Source: DASYVD01 sp050693035 | GTDB lineage: Bacteria > Actinomycetota > UBA4738 > CALAEC01 | NCBI GenBank assembly: GCA_050693035.1 | Contig: JBOGWB010000086.1 | Span: 24,653-88,652, forward strand | Reading direction: 5' to 3' | DNA length: 64,000 nt | Part shown: one piece after another, positions 32,875-40,155 of the stretch | How the letters are laid out: the number at the start of each line of letters is the position of its first letter | Numbering within the stretch: position 1 is the first letter of the stretch | Notes under the pieces: model-generated | What the model saw: the letters and a program-made list of their open reading frames with translations, nothing else | Databases searched by the model: none | Told to the model about the DNA's origin: nothing | Program-made: the position numbers and the translations under genes

Positions 32875-35303
32875 CGATCCGCACCGACCGGCTGCTCAAA
32901 CGCGGCGTGGGCGAGAGCGTCCAGCGCATCGACGGCGTTCCCAAGACCCAGGGGATGTTCCAGTACGGGAGCGACCTCTGGGCCGAGGGGATGCTGTGGG
33001 GCCACACCGTGCGGAGCCCCCATCCCCATGCCCGGATCAAGGACGTCGACGTCGGCGCCGCCCGGTCCTCCCCGGGGGTCCACGCGGTGCTGCTGGCGGC
33101 GGACGTGCCGGGGAAGAAGACGTACGGCCTCGAGTTCTCCGACCAGCCCGTGTTGGCATGGGACGTCGTGCGGTACGCGGGGGAGCCGGTGGCCGTGGTG
33201 GCCGCCGAACACCCGGAGCTGGCGCGACAGGCTGCGGCCAAGGTCCGGGTCGATTACGAGGCATTGAACCCGGTCACGGACATGGTCGACGCCCTCGGGC
33301 CCGGGGCGCCGCAGCTCCACGCGTGGGGGAACGTCCTCCGGCACGTGCGCATCGTCCACGGCGACCCCGATGCTCAGGCCGACGTGTGGGCCGAGGGCTA
33401 CTACGAGACCGGGATGCAGGACCAGGCGCCGCTCGGTCCGGAGTCCGGCCTGGCGGTGCCCGGGGAAGACGGCGGCGTGGACCTGTACGTCTCCACCCAG
33501 TGGCTGCACGTCGACCGCGAGCAGATCGCACCGTGCCTGGGGCTGCCCGAGGAGAAGGTTCGCCTGTACCTCGCCGGGGTCGGCGGGGCGTTCGGCGCCC
33601 GCGAGGACGTCCACATCCAGATCCATGCCTGCATGCTCGCTCTCGACACCGGAAAGCCGGTGAAGATGATGTATGGGCGCGAGGAGTCCTTCTTCGGCCA
33701 CGTGCACCGCCACCCCTCCCGCATCTGGATGCGTCACGGAGCCACGCGCGACGGGAAGCTCGTGAACGTCCGGGTCCGGCTGCTGGTGGACGGGGGCGCC
33801 TACGCGTCGTCCTCAGCGGCGGTCATCGGCAACGCCTCCACGTTCGCCGCGGGCCCCTACGAGGTCGAAAACGCCCTCATCGAGGGAACCGGTGTGTACA
33901 CGAACAACCCGCCGTGCGGCGCCATGCGGGGGTTCGGAGCCGTCCAGGCGTGCTTCGCTTTCGAATCCCAGATGGACAAGCTGGCGAAGGAGCTCCGGCT
34001 CCACCCGCTGGAGATCCGGCGGAGGAACGCGCTCCGCAGCGGGTCCACCCTCCCCACGGGCCAGGTCATCCGGGGGACCGCCCCGGTCCGGGAGCTGCTG
34101 GATCGGCTCGAGGGCATCCCCCTCCCGACCGACGAGCTCGCCGAGACCCGCGACCCCATCACGTTCCCGGGCGGGGCGGGGAACGTCGGACATGGGGAGG
34201 GTCTCAAGCGAGGGATCGGCTACGCGGTGGGCTACAAGAACATCGCGTACAGCGAGGGGTTCGATGACTCCGCAGAGGCCAGGGTGACGCTGTTCCGGGG
34301 GACATCCGGCCCGGTGGCCGAGGTGCACAGCGCCGCCGCGGAGGTCGGGCAGGGCGTGCACACGATCATGGCCCAGATCGCCCGCACCGAGCTCGGCGTC
34401 GACGACGTGATGCTCCATCCGTCAGACACGAGCGTCGGTTCCGCCGGCTCCAGCTCTGCCTCGCGCCAAACCATGATGTCCGGCGGTGCCGTCGAGCTCG
34501 CCGCCACGGCGGTTCGCGACGACTTGCTCGAGCGGGTACGAGCCCGAGCGAAGTCCGCGAATTCCCCGCTGGGAGGGGAGCTGTCCCTGGCCGACGGCCG
34601 GATCCTGCTCGACGGCGTTCCGATCGGTGACATCGACGAATTCCTCGACGAGCCCATCACCGCGACCCGCGTCTACCACCACCGGCAGACCACTCCGATC
34701 GACGAGCGAGGGCAGGGGGAGCCTCACGTGTCGTTTGCATTCGCGGCCCAGCGAGCGGTGGTGGAGGTGGACGAGGACCTGGGCTTGGTGAGAGTGGTCG
34801 AGATAGCTTCGGTGCAGGACGTGGGGAAGGCCCTGAACCCCCAGAGCGTCCACGGACAGGTCGAGGGCGGGACCGCCCAGGGCCTGGGGCTGGCGCTCAT
34901 GGAGGAGATCCAACTGACGGAGGGCGTCATCAAGAACGCGTCATTCACCGACTATCTGATCCCCACGATCCTCGACATGCCTCCGGTGGTCTCGGAGTTG
35001 CTCGAGGAGCCGGAGCCCGGCGTGCCGTACGGAGCGAAAGGGGTGGGCGAACCGTCCACCATCGTGTCCACGGCCGCCATCGCCGCGGCGCTTCGGGACG
35101 CCACGGGCCGGGAGCTGAACCGCGTCCCGGTTACCCCGGACGACCTTGTGGGGTTGAGGCCCCCTGCAGAAGCCGGCCCACCGCCGCCCGCTCCCGACGT
35201 CCCCTTCCCCGAGCCCGTGCCGAAGCACGCCGGGATCGCCGCCGGACAGACCGAGCTGGGCGGCCACGATGAAGCCGACGGGTATCAGGGAGGCAAGGGG
35301 TGA
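32871..35303 (+). CDS. Xanthine dehydrogenase molybdenum-binding (large) subunit
   Basis: The 810-residue protein is a stand-alone Mo subunit: GVGGAFGAREDVHIQIHA near residue 237, MRGFGAVQACFAFES near 353, AAEVGQGVHTIMAQIA near 485, SSSASRQTMMSGGAVELAA near 522 and the catalytic Glu in GAKGVGEPSTIV near 720. It hydroxylates purine-type heterocycles with water as oxygen source. It differs clearly from the fused Mo protein at 25.2 kb, so two enzymes are encoded. The ATG overlaps the preceding stop. The C-terminus ends in a Pro-rich tail. Confidence 0.92.
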   Translation: MTIRTDRLLKRGVGESVQRIDGVPKTQGMFQYGSDLWAEGMLWGHTVRSPHPHARIKDVDVGAARSSPGVHAVLLAADVPGKKTYGLEFSDQPVLAWDVVRYAGEPVAVVAAEHPELARQAAAKVRVDYEALNPVTDMVDALGPGAPQLHAWGNVLRHVRIVHGDPDAQADVWAEGYYETGMQDQAPLGPESGLAVPGEDGGVDLYVSTQWLHVDREQIAPCLGLPEEKVRLYLAGVGGAFGAREDVHIQIHACMLALDTGKPVKMMYGREESFFGHVHRHPSRIWMRHGATRDGKLVNVRVRLLVDGGAYASSSAAVIGNASTFAAGPYEVENALIEGTGVYTNNPPCGAMRGFGAVQACFAFESQMDKLAKELRLHPLEIRRRNALRSGSTLPTGQVIRGTAPVRELLDRLEGIPLPTDELAETRDPITFPGGAGNVGHGEGLKRGIGYAVGYKNIAYSEGFDDSAEARVTLFRGTSGPVAEVHSAAAEVGQGVHTIMAQIARTELGVDDVMLHPSDTSVGSAGSSSASRQTMMSGGAVELAATAVRDDLLERVRARAKSANSPLGGELSLADGRILLDGVPIGDIDEFLDEPITATRVYHHRQTTPIDERGQGEPHVSFAFAAQRAVVEVDEDLGLVRVVEIASVQDVGKALNPQSVHGQVEGGTAQGLGLALMEEIQLTEGVIKNASFTDYLIPTILDMPPVVSELLEEPEPGVPYGAKGVGEPSTIVSTAAIAAALRDATGRELNRVPVTPDDLVGLRPPAEAGPPPPAPDVPFPEPVPKHAGIAAGQTELGGHDEADGYQGGKG

Positions 35304-35313
35304 AGGCGGGAGG

Positions 35314-36309
35314 ATGAAGAGGAACACCCTCACGGGACGGGACTACATCGAGACGCTCGACTGGACCATCGAGGAGATCGAGGAGGCCATCTCGGTGGCC
35401 ACGCAGCTCAAGGAGAAGTTCCGCCAGGGCGAGCCCCATCGTCTCCTGGCCGACCGCACGCTGTTCATGCTGTTCCTGGACAAGTCCACGCGCACCCGCA
35501 ACGCATTCGAGGCGGGGATGACCCAGCTCGGCGGGCACGCGCACTACCTGGACGCGGAGAAGACCCAGGTCGCCCACGGGGAGAGTCCCAAGGACATGGG
35601 CGTCATCCTGTCGCGGTACGGACACGGGATCGCCATCCGCCACGACCTCATCCCGTACGAGGGCAACGCGTACATGCGTGAGGTCGCCCGATGGGCGGAC
35701 GCCCCGGTCATCAATCTCCAGTGCGACGTGGACCACCCGACCCAGACCCTGGCGGACCTGATGACCCTCCGCGAGAAGCGAGGGACCGACCTTCGAGGGA
35801 TGCGGGTGGCCGTGTCGTGGGCGTACGCCCCGTCGTACGCGAAGCCCCTGTCCGTCCCTCAGGGCCTGTGCGCCCTCCTTCCCCGGTTCGGGATCGACGT
35901 CGTCCTCGCGTACCCCGAGGGATGGGACCTCATGCCCGCCCTCATGGAGCGGGCTCAGAAAGCGGCGACGGAGGGCGGAGGCTCGATCACGATCGCCCAC
36001 GACATGGAGGAGGCGTTCCGTGATGCCGACGCCGTGTACCCGAAGTCATGGGGGCGACTGGACCTGTTCACCGACGAGCGGGCCGCCCTGGAGGTCTCCG
36101 AGCCACATCGAGGATGGATCTGCGACGTGGAGCGGATGGGCCGGGCCAAGGAGGACGCTCTCTATCTCCACTGCTTGCCCGCCGACCGGGGGAGTGAGGT
36201 GACCGACGAGGTCATCGATGGCCCGCAGTCCGTCGTCTACGACGAAGCGGAGAATAGGCTGCACACGGGCAAGGCGCTCATGGCTCTGACGATGGGCGGC
36301 TTCGCCTGA
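35314..36309 (+). CDS. ygeW: YgeW-like (knotted) carbamoyltransferase
   Basis: The 331-residue protein has the carbamoyl-phosphate site DKSTRTRNAFEAGMTQLGG near residue 55, HPTQTLADLMTL near 145, the YgeW-type SWAYAPSYAKPLSVPQGL near 167 and HCLPADRG near 285. It belongs to the ornithine/aspartate transcarbamylase superfamily, in the YgeW and acetylornithine-type knotted branch. In purine-degradation clusters this enzyme probably yields carbamoyl phosphate from a ureido intermediate. It is shorter than E. coli YgeW. The ATG at 35314 avoids overlap with the Mo subunit; an ATG at 35269 is the alternative. Confidence 0.83.
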   Translation: MKRNTLTGRDYIETLDWTIEEIEEAISVATQLKEKFRQGEPHRLLADRTLFMLFLDKSTRTRNAFEAGMTQLGGHAHYLDAEKTQVAHGESPKDMGVILSRYGHGIAIRHDLIPYEGNAYMREVARWADAPVINLQCDVDHPTQTLADLMTLREKRGTDLRGMRVAVSWAYAPSYAKPLSVPQGLCALLPRFGIDVVLAYPEGWDLMPALMERAQKAATEGGGSITIAHDMEEAFRDADAVYPKSWGRLDLFTDERAALEVSEPHRGWICDVERMGRAKEDALYLHCLPADRGSEVTDEVIDGPQSVVYDEAENRLHTGKALMALTMGGFA

Positions 36310-36324
36310 CGGGGCCAGCGGGCT

Positions 36325-36561
36325 CTACCGCCGCCTCTTCTTCAGCCCGTCGGGGGCGATACTCGCCGCGATGTCGTACGCCTCCCCCAGACGGGACCTG
36401 TCGACGAATAATCTGGGACCCCACTCCATGAACAACGCGTAGGAAAGGGTCCCCGGGTTCTTGCACCACCACATGATCCCCGCCTCTTCCAGGGCCTCGG
36501 CGATGCGGTTGGCATGCTCCCACGTGAACTGGCCGAGATAGACGGTGGTGATCCCGCTCAT
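36325..36561 (-). CDS. Small hypothetical protein
   Basis: The 78-residue protein (VYLGQFTWEHANRIAEALEE then GIMWWCKNPGTLSY) is reminiscent of small DUF2007-like signal-transducing domains: a beta strand, a helix whose task is to place a ligand, and a basic tail KKRRR. No catalytic motif is seen. It is nine bases downstream of the GNAT gene on the same strand and converges with ygeW. Confidence 0.55.
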   Translation of the reverse strand: MSGITTVYLGQFTWEHANRIAEALEEAGIMWWCKNPGTLSYALFMEWGPRLFVDRSRLGEAYDIAASIAPDGLKKRRR

Positions 36562-36570
36562 GGACCGATC

Positions 36571-37101
36571 TTAGCCCGGCGGCCGCCAACGTCCCGGTGT
36601 GATGGCGTACAGGACGAAGTCGGTGCCGGATTCCTTGAGCGATCGCTCTGAGACGAAGCCCAGCTTCTCGAGTACCCGTCGCATCGACGAGTTGTCGGGC
36701 GGCGTGGCCGCCTGGAGCCGCGTCGCGCCGGCGTGATCGAAGAGCCAGTCGGCCAGCAGGACGAGGGCCTCCGTGCCGTGGCCCATCCCCCGTGAGGCCT
36801 CCTCGAACAGGCCGACGCCGATCTCGAACCAGCGCGGAGGGAGGGTCCGAGCCGGAGGGCGGTACGTGCCGATCTCTCCGACGAGGAGCCCGTCGGCCTC
36901 GATTGCCAGGTCGAGCCGCCCATTCTCGAGGTGGCCCGACCGCTCCACCCGGGTCCGGAGGGCGTCTCGGGTCGGCGGGCCGCCCGGCTGCTCGGCGTAA
37001 GCATTCAGGCGAGCGGCCCACCACGCGTCGAGCTCCCCTCGGCGGAAGGGGCGAAGGACGACCCGTTGTCCCTCGAGGCGCACGTGCCTTCCGGGTCCCA
37101 C
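36571..37101 (-). CDS. GNAT family N-acetyltransferase (RimJ/RimL-like)
   Basis: The 176-residue protein has the GNAT fold: RLEGQRVVLRPFRRGELDAW at the start, IGTYRPPARTLPPRWFEIGV, the acetyl-CoA loop SRGMGHGTEAL near residue 110 and NSSMRRVLEKLGFV near 145. This resembles ribosomal-protein Nalpha-acetyltransferases and small antibiotic or metabolite acetyltransferases; the substrate is open. The GTG at 37101 is used, and a second GTG six codons later is equally possible. It diverges from the adenine deaminase gene by 40 bases. Confidence 0.78.
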   Translation of the reverse strand: MGPGRHVRLEGQRVVLRPFRRGELDAWWAARLNAYAEQPGGPPTRDALRTRVERSGHLENGRLDLAIEADGLLVGEIGTYRPPARTLPPRWFEIGVGLFEEASRGMGHGTEALVLLADWLFDHAGATRLQAATPPDNSSMRRVLEKLGFVSERSLKESGTDFVLYAITPGRWRPPG

Positions 37102-37141
37102 GCCGCCCAGGATAGGTGGGACCCGAGTACACTTCCGCAAA

Positions 37142-38890
37142 ATGGCCCCCCGGGACGAGCCGCCCTTTCGCCAGAAGCTCCGCCGGCGCCTCGCCGTGTC
37201 GCGGGGGGACGAGCCGGCCGACCTGGTGATCCGAGGCGGACGGGTCCTCTCGGTGTTCACGGGCGAGCTGCTCGAGGCCGACGTCGCGGTGGCCGGAGAG
37301 CACGTGGCGGGCGTGGGCCGCTACGACGACGGCAGGCAGACCGTGGATGCCTCCGGCCTCGTTCTCCTTCCCGGTTTCATCGACGGGCACATGCACATCG
37401 AGTCCACGAAGCTCATGGTGGACGAGTTCGCGAGAGCCGCGCTGCCGTGGGGGACCACCACGGTCGTCCTCGACCCCCACGAGATCGCCAACGTGTTCGG
37501 TCTGGACGGAGTTCGGGCCATCCTGGCGTCGGCCGATGCGGTGCCCCTCGACTACTACGTGATGGTGTCCTCCTGCGTACCGGCGTCGGCATTCGAGTCG
37601 AGCGCCCACACCGTAACCGCCGAGGATATCGCCCGGTTCCTGGAAGAGGAGCCGCGGGCGCTCGGGGTCGCCGAGATGATGAACTTCCCTTCCGTGGTCC
37701 GGGGCGACGACGACGCGCTGTCCAAGCTCGAAGCGGCGCGGTTGGCGGGCGGTGGGCACGTCGATGGGCACGCACCGGGACTCTCCGGCCGCGACCTGAA
37801 CGCCTATATCGCTGCCGGAGTACGAAGCGACCACGAGTGCACGACGTACCAGGAGGCGTTGGAGAAGCGTCGCCTGGGGATGTGGATCATGATCCGAGAG
37901 GGGTCCGCGGCCCGGAACCTCGAAGCTCTCCTCCCTCTGGTGCTCGAGCTTGGTCCGGGGAACTCCATGCTCTGTACCGATGATCGGGAGCCCGACCAGT
38001 TGTTGCGCGAAGGCCACATCAACGACGTCATGCGCAGAGCGGTGGTGCTGGGGTGCCCTCCGGCCGAGGCGGTGGTGATGGGAACCCTCAACGCTGCTCG
38101 CTATCACCGTCTCCACGAGCATGGCGCCTTGGCTCCCGGCTACCTCGCCGACATCGTGACGGTGGAAGACCTGGAACGGTTTCGACCAGTCAAGGTCTGG
38201 AAGCGCGGCCGGTTGGTGGCGCAAGACGGTCGGGCCGCGGACATCCCCCGGGTGGCGGCTCCGGATTGGATGCGGGGCAGCGTGCGCGTGCCCGCCCTCA
38301 CGGCCGGCGACTTCCGAATGGAGGCCGGAGGCCGGGTGCGAGTGATCGGAGTGGACGCGGGAGAGATCGTGACCCGGGCCCTGGTCCTCGAGCCCGCCAG
38401 GCGCGACGGCGAAGCCGTCGCCGATCCCGGACGAGACCTGGCCAAGGCGGCGGTCGTCGAGCGCCACAAGGGAACGGGGCGGATCGGTCTTGGCTTCGTG
38501 CAGGGGTTCGGCCTCAGGCGCGGAGCCCTGGCTTCCACGCACGCTCACGACGCTCACAACGTCGTGGTCGTCGGGGTCGACGATACGGACATGGCAGTGG
38601 CGGTGAACCGGCTCGCGGAGATCGGCGGTGGCCAGGTGGCGGTGGCCGGCGGGCACGTGTTGGGGGAGGTGCCCTGCCCCATCGGAGGGCTCATATCGGA
38701 CCGGCCGGTGGAGGAGGTGGCGGCCGCCGTCGAGCACATGGAGAAGGCCGCCTCAGAGCTTGGAGTCATCATCCAGTCCCCGTTCATGGCCATCTCGTTC
38801 CTGGCCCTCTCGGTGGTCCCCGAGCTCAAGCTGACCGACCTTGGCCTGGTCGATGCGGTGAAGTTCGAGCTCGTCCCGCTGGAGGCGTAG
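37142..38890 (+). CDS. ade: Adenine deaminase (Ade type)
   Basis: The 582-residue protein matches the bacterial Ade family (E. coli Ade 588). It has LVIRGGRVLSVFTGELL near residue 28, the metal motif PGFIDGHMHIESTKLM near 80, VVLDPHEIANVFGLDG near 110, SDHECTTYQEALEKRRLGMW near 230 and the C-terminal SPFMAISFLALSVVPELKLT. It deaminates adenine to hypoxanthine with a binuclear metal site. Placed between the Xdh/ssnA/ygeW operon and a purine permease, it would feed adenine into the same degradative route. It starts at ATG 37142. Confidence 0.92.
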   Translation: MAPRDEPPFRQKLRRRLAVSRGDEPADLVIRGGRVLSVFTGELLEADVAVAGEHVAGVGRYDDGRQTVDASGLVLLPGFIDGHMHIESTKLMVDEFARAALPWGTTTVVLDPHEIANVFGLDGVRAILASADAVPLDYYVMVSSCVPASAFESSAHTVTAEDIARFLEEEPRALGVAEMMNFPSVVRGDDDALSKLEAARLAGGGHVDGHAPGLSGRDLNAYIAAGVRSDHECTTYQEALEKRRLGMWIMIREGSAARNLEALLPLVLELGPGNSMLCTDDREPDQLLREGHINDVMRRAVVLGCPPAEAVVMGTLNAARYHRLHEHGALAPGYLADIVTVEDLERFRPVKVWKRGRLVAQDGRAADIPRVAAPDWMRGSVRVPALTAGDFRMEAGGRVRVIGVDAGEIVTRALVLEPARRDGEAVADPGRDLAKAAVVERHKGTGRIGLGFVQGFGLRRGALASTHAHDAHNVVVVGVDDTDMAVAVNRLAEIGGGQVAVAGGHVLGEVPCPIGGLISDRPVEEVAAAVEHMEKAASELGVIIQSPFMAISFLALSVVPELKLTDLGLVDAVKFELVPLEA

Positions 38891-38915
38891 CGCCCCCGCT
38901 CCGCATAGGATTCTC

Positions 38916-40130
38916 GTGGCCATGCTCGGGCGCGTCGACGAACTGATCCGCCGGACCCCGGCCACCCGCGACCGGTACATGGACTTCCTCCGGGCCTTCA
39001 GCATCCTCGTCGTGGTCTTCGGCCACTGGCTGATCGGGATGATCTACTGGCGCGATGGCGTCATCGGGACCAGGAGCGCCATCGGCGTGACGAATTGGGC
39101 GTGGGCCCTCACCTGGCTGCTCCAGGTCATGCCGATCTTCTTCTTCGTCGGCGGATTCTCGAACTACGTGACGCTTCGGTCGGCCCGCCGCGAGGGCCTG
39201 TCCACGTGGAGCTGGACCCGAACCCGCCTGATGCGACTCTTCGCCCCCAGCCTGATCTTCATCGGTGTGTGGGTCGTGATCCAGGTCGTGCTGCACCTCG
39301 GCGACGTTGGCGCCCAGACCACACCCTTCCTCCGAGGGGTGCGTCCCCCTGGGGCGACCGTCCCCTTCGGGCCACTGTGGTTCCTCGGGTTGTACGCCGT
39401 TGTGCTTCTCGTCGCGCCGGTGATGATCCGTCTGCACGATCGGTTCGGCCTCGCCGTTCCGGCCGTGATGGTCCTTGGGACCGTGGCCATGGACGCGCTC
39501 GGCTTCGTGGCCGGCCTCAAGGGCTTCCGGTACCTCAACGTCGTGTTCGTCATGTTCCTGCCCCACCAGCTCGGGTTCTTCTACGCCGACGGTCGGCTCC
39601 GCGGGCTGCCTCGAAGGGCGCACGCGGCCATGGCTCTCTCCGGACTCGTCACCCTGCTCCTCCTGACGAACCCGATCTTCGGAGAGATGGGCGACCGATG
39701 GTTCCCGGGCGTCGGGCACTACCCGAAGAGTCTTCTTGGGACCGACGTCGAGCCGATCAGCAACGCCTACCCCCCCACGATCTGCTTCATGGCAATGGTC
39801 TTCTGGTCGATCGGCGTGGTGATGCTCCTGCGGGAACGGGCGACGCGGTGGCTCCAGCGAGAGGGCCCGTGGAAGTTCACGATCGTCGTGAACAGCGTGA
39901 TCATGACGCTGTTCCTGTGGCACATGACGGCGTACCTGATCGCCATCCTCCTGCTCTGGCCGCTGGGCCTTGGACAGACCGACGCCACGGAGCTCCGCTG
40001 GTGGCTCGAACGGCCGATCTGGATCGCGGTGCCCGGGGCCATCCTCCTGGGGCTGATCGTGGTGCTCGGTCGCTTCGAACGCCCGGCTGCCTTACGGCGA
40101 AAGGCCCCCCTCCGAAGGGCCGGGGGCTGA
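38916..40130 (+). CDS. Acyltransferase 3 family membrane protein
   Basis: The 404-residue polytopic protein has about ten membrane helices. It starts with RDRYMDFLRAFSILVVVFGHW, the acyltransferase-3 signature in which the Arg and His are catalytic, followed by MPIFFFVGGFSNY. Such enzymes O-acylate cell-envelope glycans or lipids. The start is GTG at 38916; an ATG two codons on is possible. Together with the 26-base gap to ade this suggests read-through, but there is no functional link that I can see. Confidence 0.87.
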   Translation: MAMLGRVDELIRRTPATRDRYMDFLRAFSILVVVFGHWLIGMIYWRDGVIGTRSAIGVTNWAWALTWLLQVMPIFFFVGGFSNYVTLRSARREGLSTWSWTRTRLMRLFAPSLIFIGVWVVIQVVLHLGDVGAQTTPFLRGVRPPGATVPFGPLWFLGLYAVVLLVAPVMIRLHDRFGLAVPAVMVLGTVAMDALGFVAGLKGFRYLNVVFVMFLPHQLGFFYADGRLRGLPRRAHAAMALSGLVTLLLLTNPIFGEMGDRWFPGVGHYPKSLLGTDVEPISNAYPPTICFMAMVFWSIGVVMLLRERATRWLQREGPWKFTIVVNSVIMTLFLWHMTAYLIAILLLWPLGLGQTDATELRWWLERPIWIAVPGAILLGLIVVLGRFERPAALRRKAPLRRAGG

Positions 40131-40155
40131 CCGAGGACGAGCCCGGCTTCTGCGG

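Noticed and set aside
36278..38737. Minus-strand open frame of 819 codons
   Set aside because: It covers adenine deaminase in antisense; only the small part after 37.1 kb overlaps real minus-strand genes, and those are in other frames.
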